Positions 1-14,100 of a DNA stretch of 64,000 nucleotides are shown piece by piece (within the stretch, counting starts at the first letter, position 1; every line of letters begins with the position of its first letter). Below the pieces are notes generated by a model that did no database searches, was not told the DNA's origin, and saw nothing but the letters and a program-made list of their open reading frames with translations. Origin of the DNA: Pyropia haitanensis (Eukaryota > Rhodophyta > Bangiophyceae > Bangiales > Bangiaceae); assembly GCA_008729055.1 (NCBI GenBank), contig SDUX01000008.1, positions 1 through 64,000 on the forward strand. The letters run 5' to 3'. Both the position numbers and the translations under genes were made by a program.

Positions 1-3000
1 GACGCAAAAGTGGGCAAAAGTGGGCAAAAGTGGGCAAAAGTGGGTAGGAAGTGGGTAAGAGTGGGCAAAAAGTGGGCAAAAAGGGGGCCAAATTAGGACA
101 CAAATGGGCAATTGGGGGCAAGAAGTTTCCATAACTGCAAAGAAAATTCCCGTGAAAGTCGCCAGAAAGTCGTCCAACAGTGGCCACAAAGTGCGCCCCG
201 CCACCCAAACCTCCACTGCGCGTTCCGCCCGTCACACTGGCGTGGACGGTGTGAGGGCGGAACTTTTGTCGCCGACCGTCACACCTGGCTGTGGGGACCC
301 CCACGTGGCGAAAACCATTCCACAAAATTGACACATGGAAACCGGCGCTCCACAAAACACTCGTTGCATCCAACGGACGCGCCAACAAACGGGTCGGCCA
401 ACCACCCCATGCACGACGGTGCGGGTGGAACCTCGGACGTCGAGCGGCGGATGTATGGCTGGAATAAAGGATGCGAGCGAATTCGGCCGCCGGAGCGCGT
501 GCTGCATTGCTGTACACGCAAAAGTGGGCAAAAGTGGCAACAGTGGGCAATTGTGGGTGAGAAGCGGCCTACCACCGCATGCACGACCGTGCGGGTCAAA
601 CCTAGGACATGGAGCGAGCGGATGTATGGCTGGAATAAAGGATGCGAGCAAATTCGGCCGCCGGAGCGCGTGCAGCATTGCTGTAGACGCAAAAGTGGGC
701 AAAAGTGGGCAAAAGTGGGCAAAAGTGGGTAGGAAGTGGGTAAGAAGTGGGCAAAAAGTGGGCAAAAAGGGGGCCAAATTAGGACACAAATGGGCAATTG
801 GGGGCAAGAAGTTTCCATAACTGCAAAGAAAATTCCCGTGAAAGTCGCCAGAAAGTCGTCCAACAGTGGCCACAAAGTGCGCCCCGCCACCCAAACCGTC
901 CACTGCGCGTTCCGCCCGTCACACTGGCGTGGACGGTGTGAGGGCGGAACTTTTGTCGCCGACCGTCACACCTGGCTGTGGGGACCCCCACGTGGCGAAA
1001 ACCATTCCACAAAATTGACACATGGAAACCGGCGCTCCACAAAACACTCGTTGCATCCAACGGACGCGCCAACAAACGGGTCGGCCAACCACCCCATGCA
1101 CGACGGTGCGGGTGGAACCTCGGACGTCGAGCGGGCGGATGTATGGCTGGAATAAAGGATGCGAGCGAATTCGGCCGCCGGAGCGCGTGCTGCATTGCTG
1201 TACACGCAAAAGTGGGCAAAAGTGGCAACAGTGGGCAATTGTGGGTGAGAAGCGGCCTACCACCGCATGCACGACCGTGCGGGTCAAACCTAGGACATGG
1301 AGCGAGCGGATGTATGGCTGGAATAAAGGATGCGAGCAAATTCGGCCGCCGGAGCGCGTGCAGCATTGCTGTAGACGCAAAAGTGGGCAAAAGTGGGCAA
1401 AAGTGGGCAAAAGTGGGTAGGAAGTGGGTAAGAAGTGGGCAAAAAGTGGGCAAAAAGGGGGCCAAATTAGGACACAAATGGGCAATTGGGGGCAAGAAGT
1501 TTCCATAACTGCAAAGAAAATTCCCGTGAAAGTCGCCAGAAAGTCGTCCAACAGTGGCCACAAAGTGCGCCCCGCCACCCAAACCGTCCACTGCGCGTTC
1601 CGCCCGTCACACTGGCGTGGACGGTGTGAGGGCGGAACTTTTGTCGCCGACCGTCACACCTGGCTGTGGGGACCCCCACGTGGCGAAAACCATTCCACAA
1701 AATTGACACATGGAAACCGGCGCTCCACAAAACACTCGTTGCATCCAACGGACGCGCCAACAAACGGGTCGGCCAACCACCCCATGCACGACGGTGCGGG
1801 TGGAACCTCGGACGTCGAGCGGGCGGATGTATGGCTGGAATAAAGGATGCGAGCGAATTCGGCCGCCGGAGCGCGTGCTGCATTGCTGTACACGCAAAAG
1901 TGGGCAAAAGTGGGCAACAGTGGGCAATTGTGGGTGAGAAGCGGCCTACCACCGCATGCACGACCGTGCGGGTCAAACCTAGGACATGGAGCGAGCGGAT
2001 GTATGGCTGGAATAAAGGATGCGAGCAAATTCGGCCGCCGGAGCGCGTGCAGCATTGCTGTAGACGCAAAAGTGGGCAAAAGTGGGCAAAAGTGGGCAAA
2101 AGTGGGTAGGAAGTGGGTAAGAAGTGGGCAAAAAGTGGGCAAAAAGGGGGCCAAATTAGGACACAAATGGGCAATTGGGGGCAAGAAGTTTCCATAACTG
2201 CAAAGAAAATTCCCGTGAAAGTCGCCAGAAAGTCGTCCAACAGTGGCCACAAAGTGCGCCCCGCCACCCAAACCGTCCACTGCGCGTTCCGCCCGTCACA
2301 CTGGCGTGGACGGTGTGAGGGCGGAACTTTTGTCGCCGACCGTCACACCTGGCTGTCGGGACCCCCACGTGGCGAAAACCATTCCACAAAATTGACACGT
2401 GGAAACCGGCGCTCCACAAAACACTCGTTGCATCCAACGGACGCGCCAACAAACGGGTCGGCCAACCACCCCATGCACGACGGTGCGGGTGGAACCTCGG
2501 ACGTCGAGCGGGCGGATGTATGGCTGGAATAAAGGATGCGAGCGAATTCGGCCGCCGGAGCGCGTGCTGCATTGCTGTACACGCAAAGTGGGCAAAAGTG
2601 GGCAACAGTGGGCAATTGTGGGTGAGAAGCGGCCTACCACCGCATGCACGACCGTGCGGGTCAAACCTAGGACATGGAGCGAGCGGATGTATGGCTGGAA
2701 TAAAGGATGCGAGCAAATTCGGCCGCCGGAGCGCGTGCAGCATTGCTGTAGACGCAAAAGTGGGCAAAAGTGGGCAAAAGTGGGCAAAAGTGGGTAGGAA
2801 GTGGGTAAGAAGTGGGCAAAAAGTGGGCAAAAAGGGGGCCAAATTAGGACACAAATGGGCAATTGGGGGCAAGAAGTTTCCATAACTGCAAAGAAAATTC
2901 CCGTGAAAGTCGCCAGAAAGTCGTCCAACAGTGGCCACAAAGTGCGCCCCGCCACCCAAACCGTCCACTGCGCGTTCCGCCCGTCACACTGGCGTGGACG

Positions 3001-4528
3001 GTGTGAGGGCGGAACTTTTGTCGCCGACCGTCACACCTGGCTGTGGGACCCCCACGTGGCGAAAACCATTCCACAAAATTGACACATGGAAACCGGCGCT
3101 CCACAAAACACTCGTTGCATCCAACGGACGCGCCAACAAACGGGTCGGCCAACCACCCCATGCACGACGGTGCGGGTGGAACCTCGGACGTCGAGCGGGC
3201 GGATGTATGGCTGGAATAAAGGATGCGAGCGAATTCGGCCGCCGGAGCGCGTGCTGCATTGCTGTACACGCAAAAGTGGGCAAAAGTGGCAACAGTGGGC
3301 AATTGTGGGTGAGAAGCGGCCTACCACCGCATGCACGACCGTGCGGGTCAAACCTAGGACATGGAGCGAGCGGATGTATGGCTGGAATAAAGGATGCGAG
3401 CAAATTCGGCCGCCGGAGCGCGTGCAGCATTGCTGTAGACGCAAAAGTGGGCAAAAGTGGGCAAAAGTGGGCAAAAGTGGGTAGGAAGTGGGTAAGAAGT
3501 GGGCAAAAAGTGGGCAAAAAGGGGGCCAAATTAGGACACAAATGGGCAATTGGGGGCAAGAAGTTTCCATAACTGCAAAGAAAATTCCCGTGAAAGTCGC
3601 CAGAAAGTCGTCCAACAGTGGCCACAAAGTGCGCCCCGCCACCCAAACCGTCCACTGCGCGTTCCGCCCGTCACACTGGCGTGGACGGTGTGAGGGCGGA
3701 ACTTTTGTCGCCGACCGTCACACCTGGCTGTGGGGACCCCCACGTGGCGAAAACCATTCCACAAAATTGACACATGGAAACCGGCGCTCCACAAAACACT
3801 CGTTGCATCCAACGGACGCGCCAACAAACGGGTCGGCCAACCACCCCATGCACGACGGTGCGGGTGGAACCTCGGACGTCGAGCGGGCGGATGTATGGCT
3901 GGAATAAAGGATGCGAGCGAATTCGGCCGCCGGAGCGCGTGCTGCATTGCTGTACACGCAAAAGTGGGCAAAAGTGGGCAACAGTGGGCAATTGTGGGTG
4001 AGAAGCGGCCTACCACCGCATGCACGACCGTGCGGGTCAAACCTAGGACATGGAGCGAGCGGATGTATGGCTGGAATAAAGGATGCGAGCAAATTCGGCC
4101 GCCGGAGCGCGTGCAGCATTGCTGTAGACGCAAAAGTGGGCAAAAGTGGGCAAAAGTGGGCAAAAGTGGGTAGGAAGTGGGTAAGAAGTGGGCAAAAAGT
4201 GGGCAAAAAGGGGGCCAAATTAGGACACAAATGGGCAATTGGGGGCAAGAAGTTTCCATAACTGCAAAGAAAATTCCCGTGAAAGTCGCCAGAAAGTCGT
4301 CCAACAGTGGCCACAAAGTGCGCCCCGCCACCCAAACCGTCCACTGCGCGTTCCGCCCGTCACACTGGCGTGGACGGTGTGAGGGCGGAACTTTTGTCGC
4401 CGACCGTCACACCTGGCTGTGGGGACCCCCACGTGGCGAAAACCATTCCACAAAATTGACACATGGAAACCGGCGCTCCACAAAACACTCGTTGCATCCA
4501 ACGGACGCGCCAACAAACGGGTCGGCCA

Positions 4529-4872
4529 ACCACCCCATGCACGACGGTGCGGGTGGAACCTCGGACGTCGAGCGGGCGGATGTATGGCTGGAATAAAGGA
4601 TGCGAGCGAATTCGGCCGCCGGAGCGCGTGCTGCATTGCTGTACACGCAAAAGTGGGCAAAAGTGGGCAACAGTGGGCAATTGTGGGTGAGAAGCGGCCT
4701 ACCACCGCATGCACGACCGTGCGGGTCAAACCTAGGACATGGAGCGAGCGGATGTATGGCTGGAATAAAGGATGCGAGCAAATTCGGCCGCCGGAGCGCG
4801 TGCAGCATTGCTGTAGACGCAAAAGTGGGCAAAAGTGGGCAAAAGTGGGCAAAAGTGGGTAGGAAGTGGGTA
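4529..4872. repeat. Internal 172-bp duplication inside the satellite unit (example)
   Basis: In a typical unit the segment starting accacccca at 4529 is followed exactly 172 bases later by a diverged copy starting accaccgca at 4701. Both copies contain the same order of landmarks: a cgaccgtgcggg or cgacggtgcggg stretch, gatgtatggctggaataaagg, a gccgccggagcgcgtgc stretch and gtgggcaaaa decamers. The 689-bp unit is therefore a 517-bp unit plus one extra 172-bp copy. Each copy carries an AATAAA hexamer. Confidence 0.9.
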
Positions 4873-4900
4873 AGAAGTGGGCAAAAAGTGGGCAAAAAGG
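4819..4900 (+). repeat. Phased gtgggcaaaa decamer block (example, one per unit)
   Basis: Four gtgggcaaaa-type decamers are followed by gtgggtagga and gtgggtaaga variants and then a run of G. GGG recurs every 10 bases with 7-base spacers, which fits the G3N1-7 quadruplex consensus on the plus strand. AAAA recurs with the same 10-base period, which is helical phasing expected to bend DNA. The block is present in every unit and is where the longest unit has expanded. Confidence 0.85.
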
Positions 4901-7100
4901 GGGCCAAATTAGGACACAAATGGGCAATTGGGGGCAAGAAGTTTCCATAACTGCAAAGAAAATTCCCGTGAAAGTCGCCAGAAAGTCGTCCAACAGTGGC
5001 CACAAAGTGCGCCCCGCCACCCAAACCGTCCACTGCGCGTTCCGCCCGTCACACTGGCGTGGACGGTGTGAGGGCGGAACTTTTGTCGCCGACCGTCACA
5101 CCTGGCTGTGGGGACCCCCACGTGGCGAAAACCATTCCACAAAATTGACACATGGAAACCGGCGCTCCACAAAACACTCGTTGCATCCAACGGACGCGCC
5201 AACAAACGGGTCGGCCAACCACCCCATGCACGACGGTGCGGGTGGAACCTCGGACGTCGAGCGGGCGGATGTATGGCTGGAATAAAGGATGCGAGCGAAT
5301 TCGGCCGCCGGAGCGCGTGCTGCATTGCTGTACACGCAAAAGTGGGCAAAAGTGGGCAACAGTGGGCAATTGTGGGTGAGAAGCGGCCTACCACCGCATG
5401 CACGACCGTGCGGGTCAAACCTAGGACATGGAGCGAGCGGATGTATGGCTGGAATAAAGGATGCGAGCAAATTCGGCCGCCGGAGCGCGTGCAGCATTGC
5501 TGTAGACGCAAAAGTGGGCAAAAGTGGGCAAAAGTGGGCAAAAGTGGGTAGGAAGTGGGTAAGAAGTGGGCAAAAAGTGGGCAAAAAGGGGGCCAAATTA
5601 GGACACAAATGGGCAATTGGGGGCAAGAAGTTTCCATAACTGCAAAGAAAATTCCCGTGAAAGTCGCCAGAAAGTCGTCCAACAGTGGCCACAAAGTGCG
5701 CCCCGCCACCCAAACCGTCCACTGCGCGTTCCGCCCGTCACACTGGCGTGGACGGTGTGAGGGCGGAACTTTTGTCGCCGACCGTCACACCTGGCTGTGG
5801 GGACCCCCACGTGGCGAAAACCATTCCACAAAATTGACACATGGAAACCGGCGCTCCACAAAACACTCGTTGCATCCAACGGACGCGCCAACAAACGGGT
5901 CGGCCAACCACCCCATGCACGACGGTGCGGGTGGAACCTCGGACGTCGAGCGGGCGGATGTATGGCTGGAATAAAGGATGCGAGCGAATTCGGCCGCCGG
6001 AGCGCGTGCTGCATTGCTGTACACGCAAAAGTGGGCAAAAGTGGGCAACAGTGGGCAATTGTGGGTGAGAAGCGGCCTACCACCGCATGCACGACCGTGC
6101 GGGTCAAACCTAGGACATGGAGCGAGCGGATGTATGGCTGGAATAAAGGATGCGAGCAAATTCGGCCGCCGGAGCGCGTGCAGCATTGCTGTAGACGCAA
6201 AAGTGGGCAAAAGTGGGCAAAAGTGGGCAAAAGTGGGTAGGAAGTGGGTAAGAAGTGGGCAAAAAGTGGGCAAAAAGGGGGCCAAATTAGGACACAAATG
6301 GGCAATTGGGGGCAAGAAGTTTCCATAACTGCAAAGAAAATTCCCGTGAAAGTCGCCAGAAAGTCGTCCAACAGTGGCCACAAAGTGCGCCCCGCCACCC
6401 AAACCGTCCACTGCGCGTTCCGCCCGTCACACTGGCGTGGACGGTGTGAGGGCGGAACTTTTGTCGCCGACCGTCACACCTGGCTGTGGGGACCCCCACG
6501 TGGCGAAAACCATTCCACAAAATTGACACATGGAAACCGGCGCTCCACAAAACACTCGTTGCATCCAACGGACGCGCCAACAAACGGGTCGGCCAACCAC
6601 CCCATGCACGACGGTGCGGGTGGAACCTCGGACGTCGAGCGGGCGGATGTATGGCTGGAATAAAGGATGCGAGCGAATTCGGCCGCCGGAGCGCGTGCTG
6701 CATTGCTGTACACGCAAAAGTGGGCAAAAGTGGGCAACAGTGGGCAATTGTGGGTGAGAAGCGGCCTACCACCGCATGCACGACCGTGCGGGTCAAACCT
6801 AGGACATGGAGCGAGCGGATGTATGGCTGGAATAAAGGATGCGAGCAAATTCGGCCGCCGGAGCGCGTGCAGCATTGCTGTAGACGCAAAAGTGGGCAAA
6901 AGTGGGCAAAAGTGGGCAAAAGTGGGTAGGAAGTGGGTAAGAAGTGGGCAAAAAGTGGGCAAAAAGGGGGCCAAATTAGGACACAAATGGGCAATTGGGG
7001 GCAAGAAGTTTCCATAACTGCAAAGAAAATTCCCGTGAAAGTCGCCAGAAAGTCGTCCAACAGTGGCCACAAAGTGCGCCCCGCCACCCAAACCGTCCAC

Positions 7101-7838
7101 TGCGCGTTCCGCCCGTCACACTGGCGTGGACGGTGTGAGGGCGGAACTTTTGTCGCCGACCGTCACACCTGGCTGTGGGGACCCCCACGTGGCGAAAACC
7201 ATTCCACAAAATTGACACATGGAAACCGGCGCTCCACAAAACACTCGTTGCATCCAACGGACGCGCCAACAAACGGGTCGGCCAACCACCCCATGCACGA
7301 CGGTGCGGGTGGAACCTCGGACGTCGAGCGGGCGGATGTATGGCTGGAATAAAGGATGCGAGCGAATTCGGCCGCCGGAGCGCGTGCTGCATTGCTGTAC
7401 ACGCAAAAGTGGGCAAAAGTGGGCAACAGTGGGCAATTGTGGGTGAGAAGCGGCCTACCACCGCATGCACGACCGTGCGGGTCAAACCTAGGACATGGAG
7501 CGAGCGGATGTATGGCTGGAATAAAGGATGCGAGCAAATTCGGCCGCCGGAGCGCGTGCAGCATTGCTGTAGACGCAAAAGTGGGCAAAAGTGGGCAAAA
7601 GTGGGCAAAGTGGGTAGGAAGTGGGTAAGAAGTGGGGCAAAAGTCAAAGTGGCAAAAGGGGGGTAGGAAGTGGGTAAGAAGTGGGCAAAAAGTGGGCAAA
7701 AAGGGGGCCAAATTAGGACACAAATGGGCAATTGGGGGGCAAGAAGTTTCCATAACTGCAAAGAAAATTCCCGTGAAAGTCGCCAGAAAGTCGTCCAACA
7801 GTGGCCACAAAGTGCGCCCCGCCACCCAAACCGTCCAC
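7101..7838. repeat. Over-long 738-bp satellite unit
   Basis: This unit is about 49 bases longer than its neighbours. The extra bases lie in the decamer block around 7608-7680, where the gtgggtaggaagtgggtaag motif occurs twice, separated by an irregular gtggggcaaaagtcaaagtggc stretch. It looks like slippage or out-of-register exchange within the decamers. Confidence 0.85.
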
Positions 7839-10595
7839 TGCGCGTTCCGCCCGTCACACTGGCGTGGACGGTGTGAGGGCGGAACTTTTGTCGCCGACCG
7901 TCACACCTGGCTGTGGGGACCCCCACGTGGCGAAAACCATTCCACAAAATTGACACATGGAAACCGGCGCTCCACAAAACACTCGTTGCATCCAACGGAC
8001 GCGCCAACAAACGGGTCGGCCAACCACCCCATGCACGACGGTGCGGGTGGAACCTCGGACGTCGAGCGGGCGGATGTATGGCTGGAATAAAGGATGCGAG
8101 CGAATTCGGCCGCCGGAGCGCGTGCTGCATTGCTGTACACGCAAAAGTGGGCAAAAGTGGGCAACAGTGGGCAATTGTGGGTGAGAAGCGGCCTACCACC
8201 GCATGCACGACCGTGCGGGTCAAACCTAGGACATGGAGCGAGCGGATGTATGGCTGGAATAAAGGATGCGAGCAAATTCGGCCGCCGGAGCGCGTGCAGC
8301 ATTGCTGTAGACGCAAAAGTGGGCAAAAGTGGGCAAAAGTGGGCAAAAGTGGGTAGGAAGTGGGTAAGAAGTGGGCAAAAAGTGGGCAAAAAGGGGGCCA
8401 AATTAGGACACAAATGGGCAATTGGGGGCAAGAAGTTTCCATAACTGCAAAGAAAATTCCCGTGAAAGTCGCCAGAAAGTCGTCCAACAGTGGCCACAAA
8501 GTGCGCCCCGCCACCCAAACCGTCCACTGCGCGTTCCGCCCGTCACACTGGCGTGGACGGTGTGAGGGCGGAACTTTTGTCGCCGACCGTCACACCTGGC
8601 TGTGGGGACCCCCACGTGGCGAAAACCATTCCACAAAATTGACACATGGAAACCGGCGCTCCACAAAACACTCGTTGCATCCAACGGACGCGCCAACAAA
8701 CGGGTCGGCCAACCACCCCATGCACGACGGTGCGGGTGGAACCTCGGACGTCGAGCGGGCGGATGTATGGCTGGAATAAAGGATGCGAGCGAATTCGGCC
8801 GCCGGAGCGCGTGCTGCATTGCTGTAGACGCAAAAGTGGGCAAAAGTGGGCAACAGTGGGCAATTGTGGGTGAGAAGCGGCCTACCACCGCATGCACGAC
8901 CGTGCGGGTCAAACCTAGGACATGGAGCGAGCGGATGTATGGCTGGAATAAAGGATGCGAGCAAATTCGGCCGCCGGAGCGCGTGCAGCATTGCTGTAGA
9001 CGCAAAAGTGGGCAAAAGTGGGCAAAAGTGGGCAAAAGTGGGTAGGAAGTGGGTAAGAAGTGGGCAAAAAGTGGGCAAAAAGGGGGCCAAATTAGGACAC
9101 AAATGGGCAATTGGGGGCAAGAAGTTTCCATAACTGCAAAGAAAATTCCCGTGAAAGTCGCCAGAAAGTCGTCCAACAGTGGCCACAAAGTGCGCCCCGC
9201 CACCCAAACCGTCCACTGCGCGTTCCGCCCGTCACACTGGCGTGGACGGTGTGAGGGCGGAACTTTTGTCGCCGACCGTCACACCTGGCTGTGGGGACCC
9301 CCACGTGGCGAAAACCATTCCACAAAATTGACACATGGAAACCGGCGCTCCACAAAACACTCGTTGCATCCAACGGACGCGCCAACAAACGGGTCGGCCA
9401 ACCACCCCATGCACGACGGTGCGGGTGGAACCTCGGACGTCGAGCGGGCGGATGTATGGCTGGAATAAAGGATGCGAGCGAATTCGGCCGCCGGAGCGCG
9501 TGCTGCATTGCTGTACACGCAAAAGTGGGCAAAAGTTGGCAATCAGTGGGCAATTGTGGGTGAGAAGCGGCCTACCACCGCATGCACGACCGTGCGGGTC
9601 AAACCTAGGACATGGAGCGAGCGGATGTATGGCTGGAATAAAGGATGCGAGCAAATTCGGCCGCCGGAGCGCGTGCAGCATTGCTGTAGACGCAAAAGTG
9701 GGCAAAAGTGGGCAAAAGTGGGCAAAAGTGGGTAGGAAGTGGGTAAGAAGTGGGCAAAAAGTGGGCAAAAAGGGGGCCAAATTAGGACACAAATGGGCAA
9801 TTGGGGGCAAGAAGTTTCCATAACTGCAAAGAAAATTCCCGTGAAAGTCGCCAGAAAGTCGTCCAACAGTGGCCACAAAGTGCGCCCCGCCACCCAAACC
9901 GTCCACTGCGCGTTCCGCCCGTCACACTGGCGTGGACGGTGTGAGGGCGGAACTTTTGTCGCCGACCGTCACACCTGGCTGTGGGGACCCCCACGTGGCG
10001 AAAACCATTCCACAAAATTGACACATGGAAACCGGCGCTCCACAAAACACTCGTTGCATCCAACGGACGCGCCAACAAACGGGTCGGCCAACCACCCCAT
10101 GCACGACGGTGCGGGTGGAACCTCGGACGTCGAGCGGGCGGATGTATGGCTGGAATAAAGGATGCGAGCGAATTCGGCCGCCGGAGCGCGTGCTGCATTG
10201 CTGTAGACGCAAAAGTGGGCAAAAGTGGGCAACAGTGGGCAATTGTGGGTGAGAAGCGGCCTACCACCGCATGCACGACCGTGCGGGTCAAACCTAGGAC
10301 ATGGAGCGAGCGGATGTATGGCTGGAATAAAGGATGCGAGCAAATTCGGCCGCCGGAGCGCGTGCAGCATTGCTGTAGACGCAAAAGTGGGCAAAAGTGG
10401 GCAAAAGTGGGCAAAAGTGGGTAGGAAGTGGGTAAGAAGTGGGCAAAAAGTGGGCAAAAAGGGGGCCAAATTAGGACACAAATGGGCAATTGGGGGCAAG
10501 AAGTTTCCATAACTGCAAAGAAAATTCCCGTGAAAGTCGCCAGAAAGTCGTCCAACAGTGGCCACAAAGTGCGCCCCGCCACCCAAACCGTCCAC

Positions 10596-11112
10596 TGCGC
10601 GTTCCGCCCGTCACACTGGCGTGGACGGTGTGAGGGCGGAACTTTTGTCGCCGACCGTCACACCTGGCTGTGGGGACCCCCACGTGGCGAAAACCATTCC
10701 ACAAAATTGACACATGGAAACCGGCGCTCCACAAAACACTCGTTGCATCCAACGGACGCGCCAACAAACGGGTCGGCCAACCACCCCATGCACGACGGTG
10801 CGGGTGGAACCTCGGACGTCGAGCGGGCGGATGTATGGCTGGAATAAAGGATGCGAGCGAATTCGGCCGCCGGATCGTGTGCAGCATCGCTGTAGACGCA
10901 AAAGTGGGCAAAAGTGGGCAAAAGTGGGCAAAAGTGGGTAGGAAGTGGGTAAGAAGTGGGCAAAAAGTGGGCAAAAAGGGGGCCAAATTAGGACACAAAT
11001 GGGCAATTGGGGGCAAGAAGTTTCCATAACTGCAAAGAAAATTCCCGTGAAAGTCGCCAGAAAGTCGTCCAACAGTGGCCACAAAGTGCGCCCCGCCACC
11101 CAAACCGTCCAC
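10596..11112. repeat. 517-bp short satellite unit (first of three)
   Basis: This unit has only one copy of the internal 172-bp segment. The fused segment carries private changes (gccggatcgtgtgcagcatcgc) that recur exactly in the short unit at 15937-16453, so those two share an origin. A third short unit at 17143-17659 lacks these changes and arose separately. Confidence 0.9.
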
Positions 11113-14100
11113 TGCGCGTTCCGCCCGTCACACTGGCGTGGACGGTGTGAGGGCGGAACTTTTGTCGCCGACCGTCACACCTGGCTGTGGGGACCCCCAC
11201 GTGGCGAAAACCATTCCACAAAATTGACACATGGAAACCGGCGCTCCACAAAACACTCGTTGCATCCAACGGACGCGCCAACAAACGGGTCGGCCAACCA
11301 CCCCATGCACGACGGTGCGGGTGGAACCTCGGACGTCGAGCGGGCGGATGTATGGCTGGAATAAAGGATGCGAGCGAATTCGGCCGCCGGAGCGCGTGCT
11401 GCATTGCTGTACACGCAAAAGTGGGCAAAAGTGGGCAACAGTGGGCAATTGTGGGTGAGAAGCGGCCTACCACCGCATGCACGACCGTGCGGGTCAAACC
11501 TAGGACATGGAGCGAGCGGATGTATGGCTGGAATAAAGGATGCGAGCAAATTCGGCCGCCGGAGCGCGTGCAGCATTGCTGTAGACGCAAAAGTGGGCAA
11601 AAGTGGGCAAAAGTGGGCAAAAGTGGGTAGGAAGTGGGTAAGAAGTGGGCAAAAAGTGGGCAAAAAGGGGGCCAAATTAGGACACAAATGGGCAATTGGG
11701 GGCAAGAAGTTCCATAACTGCAAAGAAAATTCCCGTGAAAGTCGCCAGAAAGTCGTCCAACAGTGGCCACAAAGTGCGCCCCGCCACCCAAACCGTCCAC
11801 TGCGCGTTCCGCCCGTCACACTGGCGTGGACGGTGTGAGGGCGGAACTTTTGTCGCCGACCGTCACACCTGGCTGTGGGGACCCCCACGTGGCGAAAACC
11901 ATTCCACAAAATTGACACATGGAAACCGGCGCTCCACAAAACACTCGTTGCATCCAACGGACGCGCCAACAAACGGGTCGGCCAACCACCCCATGCACGA
12001 CGGTGCGGGTGGAACCTCGGACGTCGAGCGGGCGGATGTATGGCTGGAATAAAGGATGCGAGCGAATTCGGCCGCCGGAGCGCGTGCTGCATTGCTGTAC
12101 ACGCAAAAGTGGGCAAAAGTGGGCAACAGTGGGCAATTGTGGGTGAGAAGCGGCCTACCACCGCATGCACGACCGTGCGGGTCAAACCTAGGACATGGAG
12201 CGAGCGGATGTATGGCTGGAATAAAGGATGCGAGCAAATTCGGCCGCCGGAGCGCGTGCAGCATTGCTGTAGACGCAAAAGTGGGCAAAAGTGGGCAAAA
12301 GTGGGCAAAAGTGGGTAGGAAGTGGGTAAGAAGTGGGCAAAAAGTGGGCAAAAAGGGGGCCAAATTAGGACACAAATGGGCAATTGGGGGCAAGAAGTTT
12401 CCATAACTGCAAAGAAAATTCCCGTGAAAGTCGCCAGAAAGTCGTCCAACAGTGGCCACAAAGTGCGCCCCGCCACCCAAACCGTCCACTGCGCGTTCCG
12501 CCCGTCACACTGGCGTGGACGGTGTGAGGGCGGAACTTTTGTCGCCGACCGTCACACCTGGCTGTGGGGACCCCCACGTGGCGAAAACCATTCCACAAAA
12601 TTGACACATGGAAACCGGCGCTCCACAAAACACTCGTTGCATCCAACGGACGCGCCAACAAACGGGTCGGCCAACCACCCCATGCACGACGGTGCGGGTG
12701 GAACCTCGGACGTCGAGCGGGCGGATGTATGGCTGGAATAAAGGATGCGAGCGAATTCGGCCGCCGGAGCGCGTGCTGCATTGCTGTACACGCAAAAGTG
12801 GGCAAAAGTGGGCAACAGTGGGCAATTGTGGGTGAGAAGCGGCCTACCACCGCATGCACGACCGTGCGGGTCAAACCTAGGACATGGAGCGAGCGGATGT
12901 ATGGCTGGAATAAAGGATGCGAGCAAATTCGGCCGCCGGAGCGCGTGCAGCATTGCTGTAGACGCAAAAGTGGGCAAAAGTGGGCAAAAGTGGGCAAAAG
13001 TGGGTAGGAAGTGGGTAAGAAGTGGGCAAAAAGTGGGCAAAAAGGGGGCCAAATTAGGACACAAATGGGCAATTGGGGGCAAGAAGTTTCCATAACTGCA
13101 AAGAAAATTCCCGTGAAAGTCGCCAGAAAGTCGTCCAACAGTGGCCACAAAGTGCGCCCCGCCACCCAAACCGTCCACTGCGCGTTCCGCCCGTCACACT
13201 GGCGTGGACGGTGTGAGGGCGGAACTTTTGTCGCCGACCGTCACACCTGGCTGTGGGGACCCCCACGTGGCGAAAACCATTCCACAAAATTGACACATGG
13301 AAACCGGCGCTCCACAAAACACTCGTTGCATCCAACGGACGCGCCAACAAACGGGTCGGCCAACCACCCCATGCACGACGGTGCGGGTGGAACCTCGGAC
13401 GTCGAGCGGGCGGATGTATGGCTGGAATAAAGGATGCGAGCGAATTCGGCCGCCGGAGCGCGTGCTGCATTGCTGTACACGCAAAAGTGGGCAAAAGTTG
13501 GCAATCAGTGGGCAATTGTGGGTGAGAAGCGGCCTACCACCGCATGCACGACCGTGCGGGTCAAACCTAGGACATGGAGCGAGCGGATGTATGGCTGGAA
13601 TAAAGGATGCGAGCAAATTCGGCCGCCGGAGCGCGTGCAGCATTGCTGTAGACGCAAAAGTGGGCAAAAGTGGGCAAAAGTGGGCAAAAGTGGGTAGGAA
13701 GTGGGTAAGAAGTGGGCAAAAAGTGGGCAAAAAGGGGGCCAAATTAGGACACAAATGGGCAATTGGGGGCAAGAAGTTTCCATAACTGCAAAGAAAATTC
13801 CCGTGAAAGTCGCCAGAAAGTCGTCCAACAGTGGCCACAAAGTGCGCCCCGCCACCCAAACCGTCCACTGCGCGTTCCGCCCGTCACACTGGCGTGGACG
13901 GTGTGAGGGCGGAACTTTTGTCGCCGACCGTCACACCTGGCTGTGGGGACCCCCACGTGGCGAAAACCATTCCACAAAATTGACACATGGAAACCGGCGC
14001 TCCACAAAACACTCGTTGCATCCAACGGACGCGCCAACAAACGGGTCGGCCAACCACCCCATGCACGACGGTGCGGGTGGAACCTCGGACGTCGAGCGGG

